From positions 1-39,280 of the forward strand of contig DATGLE010000204.1 in the NCBI GenBank assembly GCA_035294325.1: a stretch of 39,280 bases of DNA, read 5' to 3'. Of the stretch, positions 7,115-15,406 are shown piece after piece; position 1 is the stretch's first letter; each line of letters starts with the position of its first letter. A model generated the notes under the pieces. That model was not told where the DNA came from. It did not search any database and worked only from the letters and a program-made list of their open reading frames with translations. The position numbers were made by a program, and so were the translations under genes. Origin of the DNA: DATGLE01 sp035294325. Its GTDB lineage: Bacteria; Chloroflexota; Ktedonobacteria; Ktedonobacterales; Ktedonobacteraceae.

Positions 7115-9448
7115 TTATGGGAGGCCGCGCATACTCAACTGCACGCGCCCGCGCTGCACATCTACCTTGAGCACGCGCACCTGTACCACCTGCCCAACCG
7201 CGACGACGCTCAACGGATCCTTGACGAAGCGGTCAGCCATTTCGGAGACATGCACCAGGCCGTCCTGCTTCACGCCGATATCGACGAAGGCGCCGAAGTC
7301 CACAACGTTGCGCACCGTGCCCTGGAGGATCATTCCGGTCTGTAAATCCTCCATCTTGAGCACGTCGTGGCGCAGGATGGGCGCGGGCAGCGTATCGCGC
7401 GGATCAAGGCCCGGCTTCTCCAGGTTCTCCAGAATGTCATTGAGCGTGGGCAGGCCCACGCCGATCTTCTTCGCGATCTCGCTCCAGGCCGCCTCCTCGT
7501 CCCCATCGTGGGTACTGGTCGTGCGCTGGCGCTGCGAGCGGCCCAGACTGTTCCGCAACCTGATAAGCTGCCGGAACTGCGCGATGCGTTCGGCGGGTTT
7601 CGCACGCCCGTTATCGCCAGCGGGCAGCATTTCTAGCAGTGCGCGCGCCGCGCCGTAACTTTCGGGATGAATAAAGGTGTTATCCAGCGGCTCGCTGCCC
7701 GAGGCGATCTTGAGGAAGCCCGCTGCCTGCACAAAGGTCGCCGGACCAAGGCCCGGCACCTTGCGCAAATCTTCGCGCGTCGCGAACGGCCCATGCTGCT
7801 CGCGGTACCTGACGATAGCATTCGCCACGCGGGTATTGATCCCCGATACGTGCCTGAGCAGGGCGGCGGAGGCGGCATTGACCTCGACGCCGGCGAAATT
7901 GACGCACGAAACCACCACGCGATCAAGCATGGCCGCCAGCTCTTTCTGGTCTACGTCGTGCTGGTAGAGGCCGACGCCGACGGCTTTGGGATCGATCTTC
8001 ACCAGTTCGGCCAGTGGATCCTGCAAACGGCGGGCAATCGAGATGGTTCCACGCTGCGTTGCATCCAGTGCCGGGAACTCCTCGCGCGCCGCTTCTGAGG
8101 CCGAATAGACCGAAGCGCCGGCCTCGTTGACGATGACATAGCCGATCCTGTCGCGCTGGCCCGTTTCGCCCTCAATGTCGCGGATCAGCTTCGCCACCAG
8201 TTGCTCGGTCTCGCGCGAGGCTGTGCCGTTGCCTATGGCGATCACGCCGATATCATACCCGGATATCAACCCGCGCAGCGTCTGCCGGGCCTTCTCGGAT
8301 TGATGCAGGTAAATCGTATCGGAGACGAGGTATTTGCCGGTCTCGTCGACTACGGCGAGCTTGCACCCGGTGCGGTAGCCGGGATCGATGCCCAGGACTT
8401 TCTTGCCGCGCAGCGGCGGCTGTAAGAGCAGGTTGCGCAGGTTAGCGGCAAAGATGTTGATGGCGTGCTCCTCGGCCCTGCGCGTCAGTTCCACGCGCAC
8501 CTCGCGCTCCATCGCCGGAGCCAGCAGGCGCTTATAGCCGTCCTCCATCGCCTCGGCCAGCAGAGAAGCGAAGGGAGAGGCTGCTTTGATGGGATAGTGC
8601 CGCGTGATATCCGGCTGCGCCTGCTCATAGGGCAGATCCACGCTCACACGGAGTACCCCCTCGCGCTCGGCGCGATTGAGCGCCAGGATGCGATGGGGCA
8701 CCAGTTTCGTCACCTCTTCATGGAAATCGTAGTAGAGCTGGTAGACGCCGTTGGGATCTTTCTGCGCCAGCTTTTCGGGATCAATAGCCTTCGCCTCCAG
8801 CACCGCCCGCTTGAAGAACGAGGCGCGCACGCTGCCGCGCACGCTGGCATCCTCGGCGATCACCTCAGCCACAATGTCGCAGGCGCCAGCGTATGCCTCC
8901 AGGCTGGTATCGACGCCCTTCTCGGCATCCAGGAACGGACGCGCGTATTCTTCGAGCAGCGCGGCGCTATCGCCCGGCAAGACCGGCTGCTGCAAAATAA
9001 TGCCGGCCAGCGGGGCCAGTCCCTTCTCACGCGCCACGCTGGCGCGCGTCTTGCGTTTGGGGCGATAGGGCAGGTAGAGATCCTCGACTTCTTGCAGCGT
9101 GGTCGCGGCGGCAAGCGCGGCGGCAAGTTCCCCGGTTAGCTTTCCCTGCGCGTCGATGAGCCGGCGCACGTCCTGCTTGCGCTCATGCAGCGCGCGCAAG
9201 GCCGCCGCTCTATCAGCGATGGCCTGGATCTGCACTTCGTCCAGGCTGCCCGTGACCTCTTTGCGATAGCGAGCGATGAAAGGGATGGTGTTGCCCTCGT
9301 CCAGCAGGGCAATAGTACGGGCGATCTGCCCACTGGCAATATTCAGCTCGGCGCTGAGGGCGCTGGCGATATCCGCGATGGCGAGAGGTTCATGAGAGGT
9401 ATCTGTCGCAAACGATGCGAGCGAGTTTGTTTCTTCCTGAGTAGCCAA
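7115..9448 (-). CDS. tex: Tex-family RNA-binding protein (transcription accessory protein)
   Basis: The 777-residue product matches the Tex family in length and domain order. An N-terminal helical Tex_N domain (ALLDEGNTIPFIARYRKEVTG) is followed by a YqgF/RuvC-like domain (VLGIDPGYRTGCKLAVVDE), two helix-hairpin-helix segments (LRHVSGINTRVANAIV and LRKVPGLGPATFVQAAGFLK) and a C-terminal S1 domain (GMILQGTVRNVVDFGAFVDI). Tex proteins bind nucleic acid and affect transcription or RNA stability; they are broadly conserved. The start appears to be TTG 9448, the first codon giving the full Tex_N domain. It is convergent with the small membrane protein gene. Confidence 0.95.
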   Translation of the reverse strand: MATQEETNSLASFATDTSHEPLAIADIASALSAELNIASGQIARTIALLDEGNTIPFIARYRKEVTGSLDEVQIQAIADRAAALRALHERKQDVRRLIDAQGKLTGELAAALAAATTLQEVEDLYLPYRPKRKTRASVAREKGLAPLAGIILQQPVLPGDSAALLEEYARPFLDAEKGVDTSLEAYAGACDIVAEVIAEDASVRGSVRASFFKRAVLEAKAIDPEKLAQKDPNGVYQLYYDFHEEVTKLVPHRILALNRAEREGVLRVSVDLPYEQAQPDITRHYPIKAASPFASLLAEAMEDGYKRLLAPAMEREVRVELTRRAEEHAINIFAANLRNLLLQPPLRGKKVLGIDPGYRTGCKLAVVDETGKYLVSDTIYLHQSEKARQTLRGLISGYDIGVIAIGNGTASRETEQLVAKLIRDIEGETGQRDRIGYVIVNEAGASVYSASEAAREEFPALDATQRGTISIARRLQDPLAELVKIDPKAVGVGLYQHDVDQKELAAMLDRVVVSCVNFAGVEVNAASAALLRHVSGINTRVANAIVRYREQHGPFATREDLRKVPGLGPATFVQAAGFLKIASGSEPLDNTFIHPESYGAARALLEMLPAGDNGRAKPAERIAQFRQLIRLRNSLGRSQRQRTTSTHDGDEEAAWSEIAKKIGVGLPTLNDILENLEKPGLDPRDTLPAPILRHDVLKMEDLQTGMILQGTVRNVVDFGAFVDIGVKQDGLVHVSEMADRFVKDPLSVVAVGQVVQVRVLKVDVQRGRVQLSMRGLP

Positions 9449-9511
9449 ATCCGTAGCCTACCTTCTATCACAGCGATAAAATAGCTTCAAGGAAGATACT
9501 ATCACAGGTGG

Positions 9512-11161
9512 TCAAGGATATTTCACCTTCCGCATTTTTGCCCTGTAGCGAGCGTTGCCCCAGATGCCGCCGGCCAGGCCCAGCAGGGACGCAACGAGCA
9601 GGCCGATCAGCAGGTAGAACACGAAATTGCCGACGGGCGACTGCCCCGGCGGCGTTGAACCGGTGGGAAATGCGGGCAGAATCGCACGCCATGCGCGGGC
9701 CAGCTCATTGTGGGGCAGGCCGATCCCGTTGCGATGAGCAATCGCGCTATCGGCCTGGATGCGCTGCGAGAGGCGGATCAGCAGGCCCAGGCCCAGGGCC
9801 AGCCAGAAGACGGCGGTGCTGATAATGCCGGCCCAGTAGCCGGCGCGCAGGCCGCGCCAGAAGGAACCGCCCCGGCGCGTCGTGGTAAAACCGGCCAGGA
9901 TATAGAAGCCAAAGCCCATGAGCGTCGCCAGGTAAAAGTAGATCTGCTCGCGCAGTAGAAGCACAAGCAGCGCCGCCAGCACTCCCTGTACCACCCCCCA
10001 CAGACAGCCCTGGCTACTGGGAGCCGGCAGCGGGCGCGCTGGCACCAGGGCGGATTGTGGCACCATGACGTATCCCGGTGGCGCCTGCGGTACCTGCGCA
10101 TATGGGACCGGGGCCGGTTGCTGAGCGGCTCCCGCGTGCCTGGGATGTCCTCTGGCGCTGGCCGGTGCATGTTTACCGACGCCGCCATAGGCGTGAACAG
10201 GTGCCGTTGACTTCGCTGGCGGCACTGTGGGCTGCATGGGGGGCGCACTACCATTATTGCCCACTGGAGGCCCGGCAAGCGTCGGATCATCGTAGCCCGT
10301 AAATACGGGGGCCTGCAACGCCTGGGCGAACTCGCGCATGCTCTGGTACCGGTCGGGAGCGTTGAGCGCCAGCGCTTTGAGCAGTGCGCGCTCGATCTGC
10401 GGCGAAAGCGATGGATTGAGCAGGCGCGGCGCAATCAAATCATCATGCACGGTGCGTTTGATCGCCGCCGGCGGCAGCCGGTTGGTCAGCAAAAGATAGA
10501 GCGTGGCCCCCATCGAATAGATGTCCGATTGCGGGCTGGTCTTGCCTACATACTGCTCAAGCGGGCTGAACCCTTCGGTGACGGCGCGCACCATCGTCTG
10601 CGTACCGCTCATAGGATCATAGAGCCTGGTCAGGCCAAAATCGACCAGCACCGCCGTACCCCGGGGCGTCAGGATGATATTGCCGGGCTTGATGTCGCGA
10701 TGGATGACCGCCGGATTGCGACTGTGCAATTCCTGTAAAACCTGCATGATGGGCAGCAGCCAGTTGAGGACTTCCTGCTCGCTACAGGGGCCGCTGCTAT
10801 ACTGATGTGGCTGACGCTCGCCAGGCGGCTCTGAGCCGATGCGCGAGCGCAGGAGGCTCAGCAGCGTCTGTCCCTCGATCAGTTGCATGACCAGGTAGAA
10901 GCGACCATTTTCTTCCAGGGCATCGTAGATCTGGGGAAGATGCTCGCTCCTGACGGTAAAAAGAACACTCGCTTCCATCAGCGCCTGGCGCCGGGCAGCC
11001 GGAGTGACATCGTAGGTCTCTTTGATAGCGCAGGGGCGATTGCCTTCGCTGGTGTCGATGCCGCGATAGACGGCCCCGAATCCCCCGCTGCTGATGAGAT
11101 CGCCGACGATATAGTGCCCATCGATTACCGTTCCGGGCGAGAGCGGCAGTGGCAGGCCCAT
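9512..11161 (-). CDS. Ser/Thr protein kinase with C-terminal membrane domain
   Basis: Residues about 12-280 form a Hanks-type kinase domain. They include a glycine-rich loop (SSGGFGAV), the ATP-anchoring Lys47, the catalytic loop HRDIKPGN with Asp156 and the DFG motif with Asp174. A Pro/Ala-rich linker follows to about 375. The C-terminal part has about four hydrophobic segments (including VLAALLVLLLREQ, IISTAVFWLALGLGLLIRL and FVFYLLIGLLVASLLGLAGG). No PASTA or other extracellular sensor is present, so the kinase is anchored rather than an outside receptor. ATG 11161 follows AAAGGAA. It is divergent from the sigma factor gene, so both share a 290-base control region. Confidence 0.92.
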   Translation of the reverse strand: MGLPLPLSPGTVIDGHYIVGDLISSGGFGAVYRGIDTSEGNRPCAIKETYDVTPAARRQALMEASVLFTVRSEHLPQIYDALEENGRFYLVMQLIEGQTLLSLLRSRIGSEPPGERQPHQYSSGPCSEQEVLNWLLPIMQVLQELHSRNPAVIHRDIKPGNIILTPRGTAVLVDFGLTRLYDPMSGTQTMVRAVTEGFSPLEQYVGKTSPQSDIYSMGATLYLLLTNRLPPAAIKRTVHDDLIAPRLLNPSLSPQIERALLKALALNAPDRYQSMREFAQALQAPVFTGYDDPTLAGPPVGNNGSAPPMQPTVPPAKSTAPVHAYGGVGKHAPASARGHPRHAGAAQQPAPVPYAQVPQAPPGYVMVPQSALVPARPLPAPSSQGCLWGVVQGVLAALLVLLLREQIYFYLATLMGFGFYILAGFTTTRRGGSFWRGLRAGYWAGIISTAVFWLALGLGLLIRLSQRIQADSAIAHRNGIGLPHNELARAWRAILPAFPTGSTPPGQSPVGNFVFYLLIGLLVASLLGLAGGIWGNARYRAKMRKVKYP

Positions 11162-11192
11162 GTTGAGCGTTCCTTTTTCATTATGGTATCCT

Positions 11193-11271
11193 GATTACGT
11201 ATCTCTTAAAAAGAACATGCTCAGGAAAGCTAACCCGATGACGTATCTCTTAGTAAAGAACACGCTCGGGA
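11193..11271 (+). repeat. Imperfect tandem direct repeat, 44-base period
   Basis: ACGTATCTCTTA occurs at 11197-11208 and again at 11241-11252, inside longer similar blocks (about 34 bases each, ending AAAGAACATGCTCAGGA and AAAGAACACGCTCGGGA). It lies in the divergent space between the kinase and sigma factor genes and could be a paired operator or a small duplication. Confidence 0.6.
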
Positions 11272-11453
11272 CTTCTGACTATATTACCAGACGCACAAAA
11301 TATCTACGTGACAAAGGACCTCTGGTTATATTAAGCTGCGAGCAGAGTTGATCAAGGGCTATGGGAAATATGGACCTCTCTCTCGCAACTATGATACAAT
11401 AAGCCAGGACCGAACTGATCAACGTACTTGTTGCAGGAAAAGAGAGCACGCAC

Positions 11454-12377
11454 TTGGAACGAAATGTGATGTTTGACGCTAACCGCGACCGCAATAAAGC
11501 AGTCGAAATCGAACGCGAACCCCTACAAGAAGCGGAGTTGAATAGCCTGGCGCAAAGTGATAGCCTGCGACTCTACCTCCGCGAGATTTCACGCATTCCG
11601 CTGCTCTCTGCCGCCAGTGAGTCCCGCCTTGCGGAACGCGCAGAGCAAGGCGATACGGAAGCGCGTAACCATCTTATCGAAGCCAACCTGCGACTTGTGG
11701 TAAGCATCGCCAAGAAGTATGTTGGACAGGGACTCTCGCTCGAAGATCTGATAGGTGAAGGCAATATCGGACTTATCCGCGCCGTCACCAAGTTTGACTA
11801 TAGAAAAGGCTTCCGCTTCTCCACCTATGCCACATGGTGGATCAAGCAGGCCATTACACGCGCGATCCTTGAGGGCACACGCGTGGTGCGCCTGCCCGTC
11901 TATATCATGGAAGAGGTGATGCGTGTCAAACGCATCACGCGTCAGTTATATCAGGAACTCGGACGCGAACCTACCCCCGAAAGCATTGGAGAGCGATTAG
12001 GCATATCGGCGGAACGTGTGAGCGAACTGCTGATCTTTGCCGAGAAGGTCTTCTCGCTGGATGCTCCTCTTTCTGAGGAGGAAGAGAACACGCTGGGCGA
12101 CATCATCGAGGATGTTCGCGAGCGCAGCCCGATGGAGATTACCGATCAACAACTGCTGCGCGAAGAGATCCGCGAGGTGCTGGGCCAGCTTACATTGCGC
12201 GAGCGCCAGGTGATCGAACTGCGTTTCGGCCTGGTCGATGACCACGACCACACGCTGGAAGAAGTGGGCAAGAAGCTCAAAGTGACCCGCGAGCGCGTCC
12301 GCCAGATCGAGGAGCGCGCCATTCGTAAGTTGCGCCATCCGCAGGCGAGCCGCATCCTCAAAGACTATCTCGATTGA
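11454..12377 (+). CDS. Group-2 (RpoD-like) sigma-70 factor
   Basis: The 307-residue protein has all core regions of a primary-type sigma factor without the long region 1.1. Region 1.2 is SLRLYLREISRIPLLS, region 2 includes NLRLVVSIAKKYVGQGLSLE and the melting element FDYRKGFRFSTYATWWIKQA, region 3 is PESIGERLGISAERVSELLI, and region 4.2 ends with LEEVGKKLKVTRERVRQIEE. Such short RpoD-like factors are usually alternative group-2 factors; the window gives no proof about its regulon. The frame opens at TTG 11454 with GGAAAAGAGAG upstream; ATG 11469 is an alternative. The following gene is a Ser/Thr kinase, separated by large hairpins. Confidence 0.93.
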   Translation: MERNVMFDANRDRNKAVEIEREPLQEAELNSLAQSDSLRLYLREISRIPLLSAASESRLAERAEQGDTEARNHLIEANLRLVVSIAKKYVGQGLSLEDLIGEGNIGLIRAVTKFDYRKGFRFSTYATWWIKQAITRAILEGTRVVRLPVYIMEEVMRVKRITRQLYQELGREPTPESIGERLGISAERVSELLIFAEKVFSLDAPLSEEEENTLGDIIEDVRERSPMEITDQQLLREEIREVLGQLTLRERQVIELRFGLVDDHDHTLEEVGKKLKVTRERVRQIEERAIRKLRHPQASRILKDYLD

Positions 12378-12393
12378 GAACCAGTTTGCGCAT

Positions 12394-12494
12394 TCTCTCA
12401 CTGGCAAAGCGCCTGCGGCGCTTTGCCAGTGAGAGAGGAGGATGGTGCATGCGGGGCGCACTGTGTCCGCCCCGCATGCACCATCCTCCTCTCT
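12394..12494. repeat. Two long perfect hairpins with overlapping arms
   Basis: The first has 20-bp arms (12394-12413 and 12417-12436) and loop TGC. The second has 27-bp arms (12432-12458 and 12468-12494) and a nine-base loop. They share 12432-12436, so both cannot be complete in one molecule. A later CGCCGCAGGCGG (12503-12514) also resembles the first tip in inverse. They lie 16 bases after the sigma factor stop. Confidence 0.8.
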
Positions 12495-12684
12495 CGGGCA
12501 AACGCCGCAGGCGGCTGCGCATAAGGAAGCACGGTATTCATTGGTAGCACTCAGGAACAATGCCGATGGTTCAAACGTTTTAAATTGTAGAGAAAGCCGG
12601 ATAGCGCGCTCCCCCGGGGAAGAGGGAACGCGTCTCTACATGCAGAATAGAGCTTGCTCTATCTTTGAGGGTGCAGGTCTTTTT

Positions 12685-13908
12685 ATGAACGAACTGGCGG
12701 GCCAGTGCCTGGGCGGATACCAGTTAGAAGAAGAGATCGGGCATGGATCGATGGGGGTGGTCTACCGTGGCAAGCAGATCGCACTGGAGCGGGAAGTAGC
12801 GATAAAAGTGCTACCTCAGTCTTTAGCACGCGACGCTTCTTACGTAGCGCGCTTCATTCGTGAGGCCCAGATCATTGCCAGGCTCAATCATCCCAATATC
12901 GTGCAGATTTATGATGCAGGGCAGCAGAACAAGCTGCTCTATTTCGTCATGGAATACGTGCAGGGGCCAACGCTCGCCAGCCTCCTGCGCCTCGATGGCA
13001 GGATTCCTCTGCACCTGGCAGTCGAGTACGCGGCCCAGATTGCTGATGCGCTCGATGCCGCCTACAAAGAGTGCCACGTCATTCATCGCGATATTAAGCC
13101 CGAAAATCTGATGCTTGATCGCCGGGGCAAGATCAAGGTCATGGACTTTGGCCTGGCACGCGCCCCCGGGCTTCAGAGAATTACAGTTGCGCGGACGCTC
13201 GTCGGCAGCATCTACTACTCTTCACCGGAGCAGGTATGGGGCTACACGCTGGATAATCGCAGCGACATCTATGCGCTGGGTGTGGTGCTCTACGAGATGG
13301 TGTGCGGGCACCGGCCATTCAGCGGGCGCTCTATGCTTGAAGTAACACAGGCGATTACAGGCGGTCCGCTGCAACCTCCCCGCTTCTACAACGCGGAAAT
13401 TCCGTCCAAACTGGAGCAGATTATCCTGACGGCCCTGGCGCGGGACCGCGATCAGCGTTATGCCGAGGCCGACCAGCTAGCGCAGGCGCTCCGCGCGCTC
13501 AAACTGATGCCCGAGCTTCCCACAACGCCCGTGCTGGTCGAGCAGTCACAGACCCCTACGTGGCCCCTTGCTCACACTGCTCAAGGCCGCGTCGCCGTTC
13601 ATCCACCGAAGCGTCCCCAGGCCCGGCGCCCCGATTATTTCGCCATCGACCTGCAAAAAACGCAGCCGCTGCACGATGAGCCGGTGACGCCTCTCCACGA
13701 GCCGCAGCGCCGCGATACCGATCACATGGATGGCCCCACGCGGCCGCTTGAGCCTCTTGCGAGCGGCGATAAGCAGCCAGATCAGCAGCGCCTGGACAAC
13801 AGTGAGCGTACCACGGCCTCATTGGTCTCCCTGCCCAGGAGGCCGGTTCGCCAGAGCATCTGGCGCCAGTTGCAACGCTTACTCAGACCATCCTCGCCCC
13901 AGACGTAG
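12685..13908 (+). CDS. Soluble Ser/Thr protein kinase
   Basis: The 407-residue product is a Hanks-type kinase in residues about 12-270. It has the glycine loop (GHGSMGVV), Lys41, the catalytic loop HRDIKPENL with Asp136, the DFG Asp154, and the activation-segment GSIYYSSPEQ. The rest is a Pro/Gln/Arg-rich tail without a membrane helix, so it is cytosolic. I chose ATG 12685 rather than the upstream frame opening at 12442 because kinase homology starts there, because an AGG-rich site precedes it and because the upstream part is hairpin DNA. The stop codon lies inside the left end of a fold-back repeat. Possible partners are the FHA-fused exporter and sigma factor in this window. Confidence 0.9.
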   Translation: MNELAGQCLGGYQLEEEIGHGSMGVVYRGKQIALEREVAIKVLPQSLARDASYVARFIREAQIIARLNHPNIVQIYDAGQQNKLLYFVMEYVQGPTLASLLRLDGRIPLHLAVEYAAQIADALDAAYKECHVIHRDIKPENLMLDRRGKIKVMDFGLARAPGLQRITVARTLVGSIYYSSPEQVWGYTLDNRSDIYALGVVLYEMVCGHRPFSGRSMLEVTQAITGGPLQPPRFYNAEIPSKLEQIILTALARDRDQRYAEADQLAQALRALKLMPELPTTPVLVEQSQTPTWPLAHTAQGRVAVHPPKRPQARRPDYFAIDLQKTQPLHDEPVTPLHEPQRRDTDHMDGPTRPLEPLASGDKQPDQQRLDNSERTTASLVSLPRRPVRQSIWRQLQRLLRPSSPQT

Positions 13909-14198
13909 GCGCGCGATGATGATTGTCAACGACCAAGATCGGCAAGGGGAAGGGATGATGGACCGTGGTAGGGGCGCGGCGCTGGCTGAGTGGTCGGGTG
14001 GGGTGGTGGGGGCCAGAAGCATTACCTGTCCCCCAGACAGGGTCCCCGCTCCTCTTTGCTGTTAGGGATTGGGGAGGAAAAGCGGGCTTGCGCTTCGGCC
14101 CCCACCGCCCCGTTGCCCCTCCCAGCCGGCGCCGCGCCCCTACCACACCCGGCACTGCCGATCTTGATCGTTACACTTCATGATCGCGCGGCTACGTC
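13902..14198. repeat. Fold-back (MITE-like) element, about 297 bp
   Basis: The ends are imperfect inverse copies: GACGTAGGCGCGCGATGATG at 13902-13921 matches GACGTAGCCGCGCGATCATG read on the minus strand from 14198. Inward, AACGACCAAGATCGGCA and AACGATCAAGATCGGCA pair, then GGTAGGGGCGCGGCGCTGGC with its near inverse. About 95 bases on each side can pair. It has no coding capacity. The left end overlaps the last codons of the kinase gene. Confidence 0.75.
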
Positions 14199-14289
14199 CG
14201 GGTAGGCGCTGAAAAATAGTTGCATCGCTACGCCCGAACGCTTTATACTAAATGAAGAGGTAGGATTTTCATAGGAGATCGAGCAGCGT

Positions 14290-15006
14290 ATGCCTGCGTC
14301 ACAACTAAGCATTACTATCGCATTCGTCGCGGGGCTGGCCTCGTTTCTTTCGCCATGCGTATTGCCGCTTGTGCCTATCTACCTGGCGCAACTGGTCGGG
14401 CAGGGCGTTTATCAATCCACGAATACGCAAGAAGGCATAGCGGCGCGCATCATGACATTTCTGCACGCCGTTACATTTGTCGCTGGCTTTACCCTGGCCT
14501 TCGTCGCCCTCGGTGCGACAGCAAGCACACTGGGCAGCTTCCTGAGCACACACCTGGTTATCTTACGCGAGATCGGTGGCGTTCTCCTCGTCGTGCTTGG
14601 TCTCCACGTAGCAGGAATTCTCAAATTGCCGCTGCTCTACCAGCAAAAGCGCATCGAATTTCATCCGGCCCGCCCCGGCTATCCTGCATCGTTTCTGCTC
14701 GGCGTCATCTTCGCCATCGCCTGGTCGCCCTGCATCGGCCCTATTCTTGGCTCAATCCTGGTGATGGCAGCCAGCGCCGCAACGCTGCGCCTGGGCGTCT
14801 GGCTGCTGCTGGCCTACTCGCTCGGACTGGGCGTTCCGTTTCTCATTCTTGGTCTGGGCCTGGATCGTTTCAGCCTCGTCCTCAAATGGCTCAAGCCGTA
14901 CCTGGGAAAAATTGAGGTAGTGACCGGTATACTGCTGATAGGGGTGGGAGTCGTGGTCTTCTTCAACCTGCTCGGCTACCTCAACCAGTATTTTACGCTC
15001 AGCTAA
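14290..15006 (+). CDS. ccdA: CcdA-type thiol-disulfide transmembrane protein
   Basis: The 238-residue product has six hydrophobic segments and the two signature cysteines of CcdA/DsbD-beta, Cys23 in SFLSPCVLPLVPIY and Cys148 in AWSPCIGPILG. The family carries reducing power from cytoplasmic thioredoxin to the outside, for cytochrome c maturation or other thiol proteins. The usual thioredoxin-like partner (ResA) is not adjacent. AGGAG lies about 12 bases before ATG 14290. It is convergent with the redox-type anti-sigma gene, seven bases away, so both concern thiol chemistry, but co-regulation is not shown. Confidence 0.9.
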   Translation: MPASQLSITIAFVAGLASFLSPCVLPLVPIYLAQLVGQGVYQSTNTQEGIAARIMTFLHAVTFVAGFTLAFVALGATASTLGSFLSTHLVILREIGGVLLVVLGLHVAGILKLPLLYQQKRIEFHPARPGYPASFLLGVIFAIAWSPCIGPILGSILVMAASAATLRLGVWLLLAYSLGLGVPFLILGLGLDRFSLVLKWLKPYLGKIEVVTGILLIGVGVVVFFNLLGYLNQYFTLS

Positions 15007-15013
15007 TTACGCA

Positions 15014-15310
15014 TTATCCTTCCAGGTCGGCTTTGATCTCCATCACCAGCGCGGGATCAAGATCGAGCCGCTCGCCCACCGGCGCACGAGCGATGCGCAT
15101 CACAGCCTCGCGCAGATGCTCAGGAGCATGCGCGATGGTGCAGCGCTCGTGGATCAGCCGCTTGATTCGCATATCGAAATGAAAGCGGCACTCGCAGCTC
15201 GGGCAGTCAGCCAGGTGCTGCTGCACAACCTCTACCTCTTCAGCGGTCAATTCCCGATCAATATACAGATGGAGACGAGCTGTGGCTTCTACACAGTTCA
15301 GACAATCCAT
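15014..15310 (-). CDS. rsrA: Zinc-containing anti-sigma factor, RsrA type
   Basis: The 98-residue protein carries the ZAS motif H32-x3-C36-x2-C39 (HLADCPSC) and N-terminal cysteines C3 and C6, one of which can be the fourth ligand. In RsrA, disulfide stress forms a disulfide in this centre, releases zinc and frees the SigR sigma factor. The helical stretch LHLYIDRELTAEEVEVVQQH fits that family. The expected partner is the ECF factor at 21.2 kb, divergent and now 5.9 kb away across an accessory block. ATG 15310 follows GGGAGAAG. A SigR-like promoter precedes it, which would give feedback control. Confidence 0.8.
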   Translation of the reverse strand: MDCLNCVEATARLHLYIDRELTAEEVEVVQQHLADCPSCECRFHFDMRIKRLIHERCTIAHAPEHLREAVMRIARAPVGERLDLDPALVMEIKADLEG

Positions 15311-15354
15311 AGAACTTCTCCCTCAAAGGCTCGTCACTAATATCTGTTCATTCT

Positions 15355-15382
15355 AACATAATCCACAGGGACTTTCATTCCC
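15355..15382 (-). promoter_or_regulatory. Candidate SigR-type promoter of the anti-sigma gene
   Basis: On the minus strand GGGAAT (15382-15377) is followed after 19 bases by GTT (15357-15355). SigR/SigH promoters have GGGAAY and GTT at about 18-19 bases. The start would lie about 35 bases before the anti-sigma ATG. Confidence 0.45.
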
Positions 15383-15406
15383 TGGCAATGTGCGCTATAG
15401 TTCTAT

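Noticed and set aside
12442..12684. Upstream extension of the second kinase
   Set aside because: It runs through the hairpin DNA and has no conserved content; kinase homology begins just after ATG 12685.
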